Assembly: GCF_035917455.1 (NCBI RefSeq) | Contig: NZ_CP109078.1 | Location: 1,736,001-1,800,000, forward strand | Reading direction: 5' to 3' | Length of the DNA stretch: 64,000 nucleotides | Origin: Micromonospora sp. NBC_01796 | GTDB taxonomy: Bacteria; Actinomycetota; Actinomycetes; Mycobacteriales; Micromonosporaceae | Shown here: positions 47,941 to 57,534 of the stretch, piece after piece | Numbering within the stretch: position 1 is the stretch's first letter | Layout: each line of letters opens with the position of its first letter | Program-made: the position numbers and the translations under genes | Notes under the pieces: model-generated | The model's database searches: none | Told to the model about the DNA's origin: nothing | What the model saw: only the letters and a program-made list of their open reading frames with translations

Positions 47941-48843
47941 TCACCGGAAGGCGTCGACGAGGGCCTGACCGCACGGGTCGGGCTGCCGGGCGGGCAGGAG
48001 CAGGCGTACGGGCAGACGCAGCGGCGGATCGAAGGGCCGGACGGCGACCGTACGGGCTCCGACGCTGCGCGCACAGGCCGACACGTCGAGCAGGGTGTCG
48101 GGCAGCACCGTCCAGGCACCCGAGCCGGCACCGATCTCGAGGACGGTGTCCTCCACCGAGGTGAGGTCGCGTCCCCGGCGGACCAGCACGTCGGCCTCGG
48201 CACATCGGGCGAGTACGGCGTCGTGCAGCGACGGATCCTCGGTCCGCGAGGGCAGCCGCAGCCGCAGGTCGGCCAGCGCCTCGATCCGTACCGTTCCGCT
48301 CCCGGCGGCGGGGTGGTCGGCGGGGAGGACGGCGGAGTAGGAGTCGTGCCCGAGCGGTGTCGCGCGTACCCGTGGTGCCTCGACCTCGCCCCGGACGATG
48401 GCGGCACCCAGCTCACCCGCGCCGACCGCGGCGGCATGTGCCTGGCCGGGGCCGTCGACCAGGACGAGTTCGATGCCCGGCGCCAGCGCGCGGAGCGAGG
48501 CGAGACCACGGGGCAGCCGGTCTCCGAGTCCCCGGCTCGTACCGAGCCGCAACACACCCGTCCGGCCCCGGGAAAGCTCGTCGGCGACGTCCCGGACCCG
48601 GTCGACGGCCGCCAGCGCGGCCCGTGCCTCCACGAGCAGACGACTCCCGTCCGAGGTGAGCGCCACCCGACGCGAGGTACGCCGGAGCAGACGTACCCCG
48701 AGCTCCCGCTCGAGCCGCGCGACCTGCTGGCTCACCGCCGGCTGCGCCACCGCGAGCCGGGCGGCGGCCCGGCCGAAGTGCAGCTCCTCGGCGACGGTCA
48801 CGAAGTAGCGCAACTGTCGCAGTTCCACGGGCACTCCGATCAC
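47941..48843 (-). CDS. LysR family transcriptional regulator
   Basis: 300 residues. N-terminal helix-turn-helix (VELRQLRYFVTVAEELHFGRAAARLAVAQPAVSQQVARLE), then a two-lobed effector domain. The start may be GTG 48843 or GTG a few codons later (VELRQ). Divergent from the LLM oxidoreductase gene; a T-N11-A box lies between them, so that gene is the likely target. Confidence 0.92.
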   Translation of the reverse strand: MIGVPVELRQLRYFVTVAEELHFGRAAARLAVAQPAVSQQVARLERELGVRLLRRTSRRVALTSDGSRLLVEARAALAAVDRVRDVADELSRGRTGVLRLGTSRGLGDRLPRGLASLRALAPGIELVLVDGPGQAHAAAVGAGELGAAIVRGEVEAPRVRATPLGHDSYSAVLPADHPAAGSGTVRIEALADLRLRLPSRTEDPSLHDAVLARCAEADVLVRRGRDLTSVEDTVLEIGAGSGAWTVLPDTLLDVSACARSVGARTVAVRPFDPPLRLPVRLLLPARQPDPCGQALVDAFR

Positions 48844-48868
48844 GATCGCTTATCGCTGGAGAGGCTAC

Positions 48869-48883
48869 TTGACCATTGTTCAA
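48869..48883. promoter_or_regulatory. LysR-type T-N11-A box
   Basis: TTGACCATTGTTCAA has TTGA and TCAA ends and fits T-N11-A (48870-48882). It lies in the 67-base gap between the divergent LysR and LLM genes. Confidence 0.5.
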
Positions 48884-48910
48884 CGCAGCCGTACGCGGTG
48901 AGCTGGCCGT

Positions 48911-49810
48911 ATGCAAATTGGTTTGTCCAGCTACGGCACCGGACCCCTCCCGGATCTACTGACCGAGATCGAGGAGGCGGCGGCGAGCGGGTTCTCGCGT
49001 TTCTGGCTCGGCGAGCACGGCGGTTGGGATCCGCTCGCGGTGTTCGCCGCGCTGGGCGACCGCGCGCCCGGGATCGAGGTGGCGACGTCGGTCGTGGGGA
49101 TGTACCCGCGTCACCCGCTCGCCCTGGCCGCGCAGGCTCTGACGACGCAGGCCGCCACCGGAGGACGGTTGACCGTCGGCGTCGGACCCAGCCACGCACC
49201 GGTCGTACGGGGCCGGTACGGGCTGGACTGGCACCCGCCCCTGCGGCACACGCGGGAGGTCCTGGACGTCCTCGTACCGGTACTTCGGGGCGAGGAGGTG
49301 CAGGTCAGCGGCACGGGGGTGAGCGCGGTCGGCGGAGTGGCGGCGCCCGGCACCACCCCGCCGTCCCTGCTGCTCGCCGCGAACGGACCCCGGATGCTGG
49401 CCCTCGCCGGGGAGTTGACCGACGGGGCCCTGACCATGTGGGTGACGCCCCGCTTTCTCGACGAGGTGGTCGTACCGACCGTCACCACCTCGGCCGCCGG
49501 ACGCGTCGTACCCCGGATCGCCGTCGGACTGCTCGCGTCCGTGACCTCGGACGTGGACGCCACCCGGGCGGGCGTCGCCCGGAACTTCAGCCAGGCCGCC
49601 ACCCTGCCCACGTTCCGGGCCCTGCTGGACCGGCAGGGCTTCAGCGGACCGGAGGAGACCCTGGTCGTCGGTGACGAAACGGTCGTCGAGCGGACCCTGG
49701 CCCGCTTCGCCGACGCCGGCGCGACCGAGTTGATCATCTTCCCGGTCGGGCTGCCCGAGGACCGGGACCGGACCGTCGCCCTCTTCGCCGATCTGGCGAA
49801 GCGAGCGTGA
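48911..49810 (+). CDS. LLM-class F420-dependent oxidoreductase
   Basis: 299 residues, luciferase-like (bacterial TIM-barrel) fold. FWLGEHGGWDPLAVFAALGDR, IEVATSVVGMYPRHPLALAAQALTTQA and RLTVGVGPSHAP match the F420-dependent LLM branch (TIGR03564 type). Likely reduces or oxidises a small organic molecule with F420. Its stop overlaps a GTG of the next open frame, but the LuxR-type protein probably starts further on. Divergent from and likely controlled by the LysR protein. Confidence 0.9.
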   Translation: MQIGLSSYGTGPLPDLLTEIEEAAASGFSRFWLGEHGGWDPLAVFAALGDRAPGIEVATSVVGMYPRHPLALAAQALTTQAATGGRLTVGVGPSHAPVVRGRYGLDWHPPLRHTREVLDVLVPVLRGEEVQVSGTGVSAVGGVAAPGTTPPSLLLAANGPRMLALAGELTDGALTMWVTPRFLDEVVVPTVTTSAAGRVVPRIAVGLLASVTSDVDATRAGVARNFSQAATLPTFRALLDRQGFSGPEETLVVGDETVVERTLARFADAGATELIIFPVGLPEDRDRTVALFADLAKRA

Positions 49811-49869
49811 TCTTCGTAGTCGACGCCGGTGAGGTTGTTGCGCGACGATCGGGGTGCATCCGGACATCC

Positions 49870-49883
49870 GGCGGATATCCGCC
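49870..49883. promoter_or_regulatory. 14-bp perfect palindrome before the LAL regulator
   Basis: GGCGGATATCCGCC, preceded by the half-related CATCCGGACATCCGG. It is about 32 bases upstream of the preferred start of the LuxR-type gene and may be an operator. Confidence 0.45.
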
Positions 49884-49914
49884 CGGTCGCCACCAGGCGC
49901 GAGGACCACTCAGC

Positions 49915-52749
49915 ATGGCTGCGCGCCCCCGTTGGACACGGGGGCGCCGGCAGTTGGATGCTCGACCCGTGAGCATCATCCCCGGTCAGCGCCTTGTCGG
50001 GCGCGACGACGAGCTGCGATCCCTGTTCCGACATCTCGACGACATCGGTCACCGGGGTCGCGCGGTCGGGTTGCTCGGAGAGCCGGGGGTGGGCAAGAGC
50101 GCACTGCAGGCGCAGGTCGTGGAGCACGCGCGGTCGCTCGGGATCACCGTGCTCAGTGCGCAGGGCAGTCAGTCCGAGACGCACCTCCCTTTCGCCAGCC
50201 TTCACCAACTGCTCCGGCCCCTGTTGCCCCGCGTCGACCGGTTGCCGGCCCTGCAACGCGACGCGCTCCTCGCCTGCTTCGCCATGAGCGATTCGGATGA
50301 AGCAAATCCATTCTTCACATTCCTGGCGGTCTTGGAGCTGCTCGTCGACGCGGCGGGACAGACGCCCGTCCTCGTGTGTCTCGACGATCTTCACTGGATG
50401 GACCAGCCGTCGACGGACGCCTTCGCCTTCGTCACCCGCCGGATCGCCAGTGAGCGGATCATCGTCCTCTGCACGTCCCGCCCGGAGGCGTTGCCGTTCA
50501 ACGACACGTACGCGGTCGAATGGATGGAGCTGGGCGGCATCGACGAGACCGCGTCGGCCGCGTTGCTGGACGCACGGGCACCACACCTGTCCTCGGCGCT
50601 GCGTGAGCGCGTGCTGTCGCAGGCCCGCGGCAATCCCCTCGCCCTACTCGAGTTCGCCGCCGCGTTGGAGTCGGGGCGGTCCGCGTCGACCGAGTTCGAC
50701 GAGGACCTGCCGATGACCACGCGGCTGGAACGGACGTTCGCCGCGCGCGCCGAGCACCTCGCCCCAGCCGTACGCGCGGTCCTGACCGTCGCCGCGGTCG
50801 ACGACGGCGACGACATCAACGACGTCCTCGCGGCCGCCCAGATCCTCCACGGCTCCCCCCTCGACCGCGCCACGGCCCAGCCGGCGTTCGAGCACGGGCT
50901 CCTGACCGTGGTCGGCGAGCGGTACCGCATCGCCCACCCGCTGGTCGGCTCGGCCCTTCGGCAGGCGATGCCGCCGGCCACACGCCAGCGGGCGCACGCG
51001 GCGCTCGCGCGCGTCCTGGCATCCCGTCCGGACCGCGCGGTGTGGCACCGAGCCTCCTCCCTGTCCGGACGCGACGAGCAGGTCGCGGCCGAACTGGAAC
51101 AGGCGGCCGACCACGCCCAACGCCGCGGTGCGGTCGCCTCGGCCGCCGCATGGCTGGAGCGGGCCGCCGCGCTGAGTCCGGACCCGCAGTCCAGAGCCGC
51201 CCGCCTGCTCAGCGCAGCGGAACTCGGTTACCAGCTCGGCCGGTTCAGCCAGGTCGAACAGATCAAGGCGCAGGTCTCGGGGATGACACTGCGGGACCGT
51301 GACCGGTCCAGGCTGACCTGGCTGGAAGGCGTGTTCCACGACGGCTCGACGGGTGAACCCGCGGAGGTACGTCACCTGGTCGGCATGGCACAGCACGCCA
51401 CGGACGCCCAGGACGTCGACCTCGCGATGCAGTTGCTGGTCGGCGCGGCCCGCAGGGTGTGGTGGCGCGACCCCGGTGAGACGGTGCGGCACGAGATCGT
51501 CGTGGCGGCCCAGCGGGTGAGCGTGCCGGCCCACGACCCTCGGCTGCTGGCCATCTACGCGCTCTCCGAGTCCCACGAGCAGGGGCCGATGGTCATCGAG
51601 CAGCTCTCCCGGTGGCCCGCGGACGCCGGTGGGCGACCGGACTCAGCGGGCCTGCTGGGCATCGCCGCGTTCTGCACGGGCGATTTCCGCTCTGCCATCA
51701 CCTTCCTGTCCACGCCGGTCCAGGAGCTACGCGCGCAGGGCCGGATGAGCCTGCTCGCCGAGGCGCTGGCGATACGTGGGTGGGCCGAGATCTACCTGGG
51801 CATCTTCGACGTGTCGAACTCGGCCGACGAGGCCATGCGCCTCGCCGACGAGACCGGCCAGTCCCTCTGGGCCGCCACCGCACGCATCGCCGTGGCACTG
51901 ATCGACGCGGTGGCCAAGGGCTGGGACACCCGCCACGATCTGCTCTCGGAAGCCGAGCAGGTGGCGTTGCGGACCCCGAATGCGGCATCGTCCCTGCTCG
52001 CCGGCGTACAGCTCGCTCGTGGCATCGCCGAGCTGGGCGCGAACCGTCACGATCAGGCGTACGGCGAGCTTCGCCGCATTTACACACCGGGCGACCCCGC
52101 ATTTCAACGGGTACAGCAGGTGTGGGCTCTCAGCTACCTCGCCGACGCCGCCGTCCGCACCGGCCGTCATGCCGAGGCAAGATCCGTGTTGACCTCCCTG
52201 GAAGATCTCGCCGGTGCTTCGCCCTCGACGGGATCGACCATCGCCTTGGAGTACGCGAGAGCGGTGCTGGCCGACCCGGCGTCGGCCGAGTCGCTCTTCC
52301 GGGCCGCCATGGACGGTACGGGTCGCCAGTTGCCTTGGCACCGGGCCCGGGCCGAACTGGCCTACGGCTCCTGGCTGCGTCGGCAACGACGCGTCGTCGA
52401 CTCCCGGGAACCACTGCGGGCGGCGCGGAGCACCTTCGACGCGATAGGTGCTCGCACCTGGGCGCAGCGGGCCGATCAGGAGCTGCGTGCGACGGGCGAA
52501 CGCGGGTGGCAGCCGACGTCGAGCCCGCGCGAGTTGCTCTCGCCACAGGAGGCCCAGATCGCCGAACTGGCGGCGCGGGGCCTGTCGAACCGCGAGATAG
52601 GCCAGCGCCTGTTCCTGTCTCACCGCACGGTCAGCTCCCACCTGTACCGAATGTTCCCCAAGCTCGGAATCGTCTCCCGCAGTCAACTGGGTGCCGCGCT
52701 GGGCATCCCCGGCAACCCGGCTCGGGTGGGGCCAAGTTCAGTCAGTTGA
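49915..52749 (+). CDS. LAL-type LuxR family regulator with AAA ATPase domain
   Basis: About 944 residues. N-terminal P-loop ATPase (GRDDELRSLF, Walker A GEPGVGKSAL, Walker B VLVCLDDLHWMD), a long helical TPR-like middle, and a C-terminal LuxR helix-turn-helix (LSPQEAQIAELAARGLSNREIG then LFLSHRTVSSHLYRMFPKLG). Large ATP-binding LuxR (LAL) proteins activate catabolic or antibiotic operons. Starts at ATG 49915 (GAGGA upstream), GTG 49969 or even 49807 are possible. The hydrolase, SDR and flavoenzyme genes just downstream are candidate targets. Confidence 0.9.
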   Translation: MAARPRWTRGRRQLDARPVSIIPGQRLVGRDDELRSLFRHLDDIGHRGRAVGLLGEPGVGKSALQAQVVEHARSLGITVLSAQGSQSETHLPFASLHQLLRPLLPRVDRLPALQRDALLACFAMSDSDEANPFFTFLAVLELLVDAAGQTPVLVCLDDLHWMDQPSTDAFAFVTRRIASERIIVLCTSRPEALPFNDTYAVEWMELGGIDETASAALLDARAPHLSSALRERVLSQARGNPLALLEFAAALESGRSASTEFDEDLPMTTRLERTFAARAEHLAPAVRAVLTVAAVDDGDDINDVLAAAQILHGSPLDRATAQPAFEHGLLTVVGERYRIAHPLVGSALRQAMPPATRQRAHAALARVLASRPDRAVWHRASSLSGRDEQVAAELEQAADHAQRRGAVASAAAWLERAAALSPDPQSRAARLLSAAELGYQLGRFSQVEQIKAQVSGMTLRDRDRSRLTWLEGVFHDGSTGEPAEVRHLVGMAQHATDAQDVDLAMQLLVGAARRVWWRDPGETVRHEIVVAAQRVSVPAHDPRLLAIYALSESHEQGPMVIEQLSRWPADAGGRPDSAGLLGIAAFCTGDFRSAITFLSTPVQELRAQGRMSLLAEALAIRGWAEIYLGIFDVSNSADEAMRLADETGQSLWAATARIAVALIDAVAKGWDTRHDLLSEAEQVALRTPNAASSLLAGVQLARGIAELGANRHDQAYGELRRIYTPGDPAFQRVQQVWALSYLADAAVRTGRHAEARSVLTSLEDLAGASPSTGSTIALEYARAVLADPASAESLFRAAMDGTGRQLPWHRARAELAYGSWLRRQRRVVDSREPLRAARSTFDAIGARTWAQRADQELRATGERGWQPTSSPRELLSPQEAQIAELAARGLSNREIGQRLFLSHRTVSSHLYRMFPKLGIVSRSQLGAALGIPGNPARVGPSSVS

Positions 52750-52893
52750 CGCTAGCCGGCGCTCCTGATGCCGGTGACCAAGCGCGGATGACTCACGCCC
52801 ACGACCGAAGATGGCAGGCCCTCCGCCGTCCTACGGTCGGGAGCGACGTCTGTGGTGCGTTCGGCGCCCGGACGGTGACGAGTGGAGACCTCC

Positions 52894-53685
52894 GTGAGAA
52901 CGCCCGTGCTCTTCATCCATGGCCTCTGGCTGCACGCCTCCTCCTGGGATCCGTGGGTGCAACATTTCCAGGACGCCGGCTACGCACCACAGGCTCCGGG
53001 CTGGCCCGGCGACGGCGACACGGTCGCGGCGTCGCGGGCGAATCCCGACGCGATCGCCGGCCACGGCATCGACGACGTGGTGGCGCATTTTGCCGGCATC
53101 ATCGAGCGGCTGCCTTCGGCCCCGATCCTGGTCGGGCACTCCTTCGGCGGGATGATCGCCCAGAAGCTGCTCGGCCTCGACCTCGGCGTTGCGGCGGTGG
53201 CCATCGACGCCGCCCAGATCAAGGGCGTGCTGCCCCTACCGCTGTCGGCGCTGCGGTCCGGGTTCCCCGTGCTCGGCAATCCGGCGAACAAGAGCAGGTC
53301 GGTTTCGCTCACCCCCGAGCAGTTCCGCTATGCCTTCGGTAACGCCGTCTCCGAGCAGGAGTCCCGGGAGCTGTACGACCGCTGGTCCATTCCCGCGCCC
53401 GGCAAGCCGCTCTTCGAGGCCGCCGCCGCCAACTTCAACCCGCACTCGCCGGCGAAGGTGGACACCGCGAACGAGTCACGCGGACCGCTGCTGCTGATCG
53501 CGGGCGGCAAGGACCACACCGTGCCCGAGACCGTGGTACGGGCGACGCTCAAGCAGTACCGCCACTCGCACGCCGTCACCGACATCATCGACTTCCCGGA
53601 CAAGGCGCACTCGCTCACCATCGACTCCGGCTGGCGGGAAGTCGCCGACACCGCCCTGACCTGGCTGAAGGATCAGAACCTGTAA
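52894..53685 (+). CDS. Alpha/beta hydrolase
   Basis: 263 residues. Oxyanion segment LFIHGLWLHASSWDP, nucleophile elbow GHSFGG, acid in GGKDHTVP and His in DKAHSLTID complete the triad. Resembles non-haem chloroperoxidase/esterase-like hydrolases. GTG 52894 has GGAG at six bases; GTG 52882 is an alternative. First of three + strand genes after the LAL regulator. Substrate unknown. Confidence 0.88.
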   Translation: MRTPVLFIHGLWLHASSWDPWVQHFQDAGYAPQAPGWPGDGDTVAASRANPDAIAGHGIDDVVAHFAGIIERLPSAPILVGHSFGGMIAQKLLGLDLGVAAVAIDAAQIKGVLPLPLSALRSGFPVLGNPANKSRSVSLTPEQFRYAFGNAVSEQESRELYDRWSIPAPGKPLFEAAAANFNPHSPAKVDTANESRGPLLLIAGGKDHTVPETVVRATLKQYRHSHAVTDIIDFPDKAHSLTIDSGWREVADTALTWLKDQNL

Positions 53686-53780
53686 GGCTGAGTCCACGCG
53701 TACGGGCCAGGGTGTCGCTCGGTGCGGCCACCCTCCTCAGATAACTGCCGATCGCCAGCCCCTCGTCCCCGGAGCAACCA

Positions 53781-54569
53781 ATGGATCTTCATCTTTCGGG
53801 CAAGACTGCCCTGGTCACCGGCGCCAGCCGCGGCATCGGACTGGCAATCGTCCGGGCCCTCGTCGACGAGGGCGTGAGCGTCGTCGCGGGGGCCCGGACC
53901 AGCACGCCCGAACTGGCCGCCCTCGCCCTGACCGGCCACGTCCACCCGGTCACCGTCGACCTGAGCACCCCGGACGGCCCGGCCGCCTTCGTCGAGGCCG
54001 GAACCGCCCTGCTCGGTGGCCGGCTGGACATCCTCGTCAACAACGTCGGCGGGGTACGCCCCCGCACCGGCGGGTTCCTGTCGATCTCGGACGCGGACTG
54101 GTTGGAGACGTTGAACATCAACTTCCTGTCCGCCGTACGGGTCACCCGTGCCGCCCTGCCGCACATGCTGCCGCAGGGCGGTTCGATCGTCACGGTCAGC
54201 TCGGTCAACTCGTCGCTTCCCGACCCGCTCGTCATCGACTACAGCGCCAGCAAGGCGGCGTTGGCCAACTTCTCCAAGGCGCTGTCGAAAGAGGTCGGTC
54301 CGCAGGGCGTACGGGTCAACACCGTCAGCCCCGGGCCCGTGGAGACCGATCTGTGGCTGGGCGTCGGCGGGGTGGCCGAAACCGTCGGCGCAGCGGGCGA
54401 CCTGGCCCCGGAGGACGTCGCCAAGGGTGCGGTCAGCGGCTCCGCGACCGGGCGTTTCACCCGGCCGGACGAGGTCGCGGACGTGGTCCTGCTGCTGGCC
54501 TCCGGCCGTGCCACCAACATCACCGGTGCCGACATCCTGATCGACGGTGGCCTGATCCCGACCCTGTGA
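53781..54569 (+). CDS. SDR family oxidoreductase
   Basis: 262 residues, classical SDR. ALVTGASRGIGLAIVRAL (TGxxxGIG), NNVGGV, catalytic Ser in VTVSSVNSSL and YSASK (Y-x3-K), then VNTVSPGPVETDLW. GGAGC precedes the ATG. Belongs with SDRs of ketone or polyketide reduction; substrate unknown. Next gene follows after 78 bases. Confidence 0.92.
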   Translation: MDLHLSGKTALVTGASRGIGLAIVRALVDEGVSVVAGARTSTPELAALALTGHVHPVTVDLSTPDGPAAFVEAGTALLGGRLDILVNNVGGVRPRTGGFLSISDADWLETLNINFLSAVRVTRAALPHMLPQGGSIVTVSSVNSSLPDPLVIDYSASKAALANFSKALSKEVGPQGVRVNTVSPGPVETDLWLGVGGVAETVGAAGDLAPEDVAKGAVSGSATGRFTRPDEVADVVLLLASGRATNITGADILIDGGLIPTL

Positions 54570-54647
54570 CACACGTTCCACCCATTTTCACCGTGGTCCG
54601 GGCTCGATGGTCCAGCAGCCCGGTACCACCCAGAAAGGCCAATCTCC

Positions 54648-56030
54648 ATGAACACACAAACGTCTGTTGGCGACCTTCGAGCGATCGTGACCGGTCCCGT
54701 CCTCCTGCCGGAGGATGGGGGCTACGCGGAGGAGCTTCGTACGTACAACCTGACGGTGGTGCACACGCCGGCCGTGGTGGTCGGCGCCATGAACGCGGCC
54801 GACGTCAGGGCCGCGGTGAGGTTCGCCGCAGCTCGGGAACTGCCGGTCGCGGTGCTGGGCGCGGGTCACGGCAGCTCGGTGTCGTCGGCGGGATCGGTTC
54901 TGATCTCGACCCGGCGCCTGACCGGGCTGGCGATCGACGAGAGCACCCGTACGGCCCGGGTCGAGGCGGGAGTCCGGTGGGCCGACCTCATCGAGCAGGC
55001 GGGCAAGGTGGGCCTGGCGGGCCTGAACGGTTCGTCGCCGACGGTGACGGTCGTCTCGTACACCCTGGGCGGAGGTCTGGGGCCGTTCGGCCGCAAACAC
55101 GGCTACGCCGCCGACCACGTCACCGCCCTGGAGGTTGTGACCGCGGACGGCCAGTTGCGGCGCGTCACCGCGGATTCCGAGCCCGACCTGTTCTGGGCGC
55201 TGCGCGGCGGGAAGGGCAACTTCGGGGTCGTGGTGGCGATCGAGATCGACCTGTTCCCGATCCCCGGCTTCTATGGCGGCGGCATCTTCTTCCCGGGTGA
55301 ACTGTCCGGCAAGGTGCTGCACCTGTTCCGCGAGTGGACGGCCGACGTGCCGGAGGAGATGTCAGCTTCGGTCGGGTTGCTGCACCTGCCGCCGCTACCG
55401 TTCGTGCCGGAACCGCTGCGCGACCGGTTGGTGGCCCACCTGCGGATCACGTACCTCGGAGACCCGGCGGAAGGCGAACGGCTGGTCGCGCCGTTCCGGG
55501 CGCTGGGCGAGCCGATCATCGACGCGGTCGGCGAGATGCCGTACTCGGCCGTCGCGGCGGTACACAACGATCCGGTCGACCCGCTGCCGTTGTTCGAGCA
55601 CGGTGCACTCCTGCGCGAGTTGCCGGCCGAGGCGGTGGACGAGTTCCTCCGGCTGGCCGGCCCGGACGCGGCCTCACCGCTGGTCCTGGCCGAGATCCGC
55701 CACCTGGGCGGTGCACTGGCCCGGCCGCCGGCAGTGCCGAACGCGGTGGCCAACCGTGACGCGACGCTCTTCAACATCTTCCTCGCGGCCGCCGGTGGCC
55801 CGCCGGACGCCGAGGCCCTGCACGGCTACGAGCAGAGGCTGGTCGACGCCCTGGCACCGTGGTCGACCGGCCGCCGGTACCTGAACTTCATGTTCGCGGG
55901 CGACGCGGAGCCGCAGGCCGCGGCGCTGGCCTGGTCGCAGGATGCCTACCCCCGGCTGCGCGAGATCAAGCGGCGGTACGACCCGGCGAACCTGTTCCGG
56001 ATCAACCACAACATCCCGCCTGCGAACTAG
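54648..56030 (+). CDS. FAD-binding oxidoreductase, berberine-bridge-enzyme type
   Basis: 460 residues. FAD-linked oxidase domain: PVAVLGAGHGSSVSSAGSVLISTRRL with His in the place that binds FAD covalently, VSYTLGGGLGPFGRKHGYAADH, and the C-terminal BBE tail RLREIKRRYDPANLFRINHNI. The Cys that would make a second covalent bond (usual GxCxxxGxxG pattern) is not seen, so attachment is probably single. Oxidises an alcohol or a natural product. Forms a set with the hydrolase and SDR. A strong terminator follows. Confidence 0.9.
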   Translation: MNTQTSVGDLRAIVTGPVLLPEDGGYAEELRTYNLTVVHTPAVVVGAMNAADVRAAVRFAAARELPVAVLGAGHGSSVSSAGSVLISTRRLTGLAIDESTRTARVEAGVRWADLIEQAGKVGLAGLNGSSPTVTVVSYTLGGGLGPFGRKHGYAADHVTALEVVTADGQLRRVTADSEPDLFWALRGGKGNFGVVVAIEIDLFPIPGFYGGGIFFPGELSGKVLHLFREWTADVPEEMSASVGLLHLPPLPFVPEPLRDRLVAHLRITYLGDPAEGERLVAPFRALGEPIIDAVGEMPYSAVAAVHNDPVDPLPLFEHGALLRELPAEAVDEFLRLAGPDAASPLVLAEIRHLGGALARPPAVPNAVANRDATLFNIFLAAAGGPPDAEALHGYEQRLVDALAPWSTGRRYLNFMFAGDAEPQAAALAWSQDAYPRLREIKRRYDPANLFRINHNIPPAN

Positions 56031-56074
56031 CGGTCGGCCACTTCCGGCACGCGCCGGCAGTTCCAGGACCGGGA

Positions 56075-56110
56075 TCGAGGGCACACGGCCGATCGACCGT
56101 GTGCCCTCGA
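56075..56110. terminator. Bidirectional terminator, 14-bp perfect stem
   Basis: TCGAGGGCACACGG (56075-56088) pairs with 56097-56110, loop eight bases, in the 145-base gap between convergent genes. Confidence 0.75.
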
Positions 56111-56175
56111 CCACCGGCCGGCGCCAACCGAGGTCAACCCGGTCCGCCACCATGACTTCGGGCTGGGCGAGCAGC

Positions 56176-57342
56176 CTAGGCGATGCCGTTCAACAACTGC
56201 CTGGCCATCACGATCCGCTGCACCTGGTTCGTACCCTCGTAGATCTGGGTGATCTTGGCGTCCCGCATCATCCGCTCCAGCGGGTAGTCGCGGGTGTAGC
56301 CGTAGCCGCCGAGCAACTGGACCGCGTCGGTGGTGATCTCCATGGCGGCGTCCGAGGCGAAGCACTTCGCCGCCGCGCCAAAGTAGGTCAGGTCGGCGTC
56401 ACCGCGCTCCGACTTTCCCGCCGCCGCGTACGTCAGCTCACGGGCGGCGGCCAGCTTCATGCCCATGTCCGCGAGCATGAACTGGATGCCCTGGAAGTCC
56501 GCCACCGGCTTGCCGAACTGCTTGCGCTCCTTGACGTACCCCAGGGCGTAGTCGAGCGCTCCCTGGGCGATGCCGAGCGCCTGCGCGGCGATGGTGACGC
56601 GGGTGTGGTCGAGGGTGCGCATCGCGGCGGCGAAGCCGGTGCCGGGTTCGCCGATCATCCGGTCGGCGGGAATCCGTACGTTGTCGAGGTAGACCTCACG
56701 GGTCGGCGAGCCCTTGATGCCGAGCTTCTTCTCCGGGGCGCCGAAGCTGACCCCGGCGTCGGACTTCTCCACCACGAAGGCGGAGATGCCGCGCGAGCGG
56801 GCGGACGGGTCGGTCACCGCGAAGACGGTGTAGTACTCCGAGATGCCGGCGTTGGTGATCCACCGCTTCACGCCGTTGAGCACGTAGTGGTCGCCGTCGA
56901 GCACCGCGCGGGTGGTCATCGAGGCCGCGTCGCTGCCCGCCTCCGGCTCCGAGAGGCAGTACGAGAACATCGCCTCGCCCCGGGCGACCGGCGGCAGGTA
57001 GCGCTGCTTCAGCTCCTCCGACCCGGCCAGCAGCAGCGGCATGGTGCCCAGCTTGTTCACGGCGGGGATCAGGGAGGACGAGGCGCAGGCGCGGGCCACT
57101 TCCTCGATCACGATCGCGGTGGCGAGGGCGTCCGCACCGGCGCCGCCGTACTCGGCGGGGATGTGCGGGGCGTGGAAGTCGGCGGCGCGCAGGGCCTCGT
57201 ACGACGCCTTGGGGAACTCGCCGGTCTCGTCGGCTTCGGCGGCGTGCGGCGCGACCTTGGCGTCACAGACGTCCCGGACCGCCTCCCGGATCGCCCCGTG
57301 CTCCTCGGGCAGTTGGTAGACGTCGAACGCTTCGCTGCTCAT
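56176..57342 (-). CDS. Acyl-CoA dehydrogenase
   Basis: 388 residues, full length. FAD and substrate motifs YCLSEPEAGSDAASMTT and KRWITNAGISEYYTV, and the catalytic Glu in QIYEGTNQVQRIVMARQLL. LGGYGYTRDYPLERMMRDAK is standard for short/medium-chain enzymes. Oxidises acyl-CoA to enoyl-CoA in beta-oxidation or amino-acid breakdown. No partner thiolase or hydratase is adjacent. Confidence 0.95.
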   Translation of the reverse strand: MSSEAFDVYQLPEEHGAIREAVRDVCDAKVAPHAAEADETGEFPKASYEALRAADFHAPHIPAEYGGAGADALATAIVIEEVARACASSSLIPAVNKLGTMPLLLAGSEELKQRYLPPVARGEAMFSYCLSEPEAGSDAASMTTRAVLDGDHYVLNGVKRWITNAGISEYYTVFAVTDPSARSRGISAFVVEKSDAGVSFGAPEKKLGIKGSPTREVYLDNVRIPADRMIGEPGTGFAAAMRTLDHTRVTIAAQALGIAQGALDYALGYVKERKQFGKPVADFQGIQFMLADMGMKLAAARELTYAAAGKSERGDADLTYFGAAAKCFASDAAMEITTDAVQLLGGYGYTRDYPLERMMRDAKITQIYEGTNQVQRIVMARQLLNGIA

Positions 57343-57444
57343 CGCGGCCCTCCCCTGGGGAACACAACTTCGTGGACCCAGTTGTACCGCGCCGAGGTGG
57401 GGCGGGGCTACTGAACGGTAACAAAGTTCACTAGCCCCGCCCCC

Positions 57445-57472
57445 GGTGGACCCCGGTCAACCGGGGTCCACC
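57445..57472 (-). terminator. Terminator hairpin after the M14 carboxypeptidase gene
   Basis: GGTGGACCCCGG (57445-57456) pairs perfectly with 57461-57472 around TCAA, downstream of the minus-strand carboxypeptidase stop. CCCGGGG-type stem without a clear U-run. Confidence 0.7.
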
Positions 57473-57534
57473 AGTGTTCAGTCGGGGTCTCGCAGGTCGG
57501 CCGGGAGGTCAGCCGACCGGATCACCCGACCCGG

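Noticed and set aside
48911-56030. Complete secondary-metabolite gene cluster
   Set aside because: Regulator and tailoring-type enzymes only; no polyketide, peptide, terpene or other core synthase in the window.
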